From Pirellulaceae bacterium (GTDB taxonomy: Bacteria; Planctomycetota; Planctomycetia; Pirellulales; Pirellulaceae), in the NCBI GenBank assembly GCA_020846515.1, contig JADLDX010001055.1, forward strand, positions 1 to 5,858: a stretch of 5,858 nt of DNA, written 5' to 3'. How positions within the stretch are numbered: the first letter of the stretch is position 1; each line of letters starts with the position of its first letter. The notes beneath the pieces are model-generated. The model worked only from the letters and a program-made list of their open reading frames with translations. It made no database searches and had not been told where the DNA came from. The position numbers were made by a program, and so were the translations under genes. Positions 5,847 through 5,858 of the stretch are shown here, piece by piece.

Positions 5847-5858
5847 TGGTTCAGTACA

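Overview
The window holds five protein-coding genes, one of them cut by the left edge, and no RNA genes, mobile elements or CRISPR array. The likely source is a planctomycete, probably of the Rhodopirellula/Pirellula group. The evidence is moderate, by-eye GC content, loosely packed genes, an exported S1-type sulfatase of a kind abundant in that phylum, and weak or absent Shine-Dalgarno sequences. This placement is inference, since no marker gene is present.

Layout from left to right. (1) The C-terminal 350 or so residues of a polytopic membrane protein, perhaps a GT-C fold glycosyltransferase. (2) A two-domain rhodanese of the 3-mercaptopyruvate sulfurtransferase type on the + strand. (3) A short convergent gap with a duplicated 11-bp arm and a hairpin. 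(4) A crotonase-superfamily protein on the minus strand that lacks both hydratase glutamates. (5) A divergent intergenic region of about 390 bp with a 13-bp tandem repeat, a long-range inverted repeat and a strongly C/A-biased tract. (6) An exported sulfatase whose reading frame begins with an in-frame 21-bp repeat and whose active site departs from the canonical formylglycine motif. (7) An M24 metallopeptidase (Xaa-Pro aminopeptidase/dipeptidase type), 5 nt downstream and probably co-transcribed with the sulfatase.

The genes do not form one obvious pathway. Only the sulfatase and peptidase look like an operon, and that pairing is more likely positional than functional. I found no convincing new multi-gene system. 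The points most worth following up are the correlated active-site substitutions in the sulfatase (Arg to Leu and His to Trp at the two positions that handle formylglycine), the double glutamate loss in the crotonase, and the repeats around the divergent promoter region and the sulfatase start.
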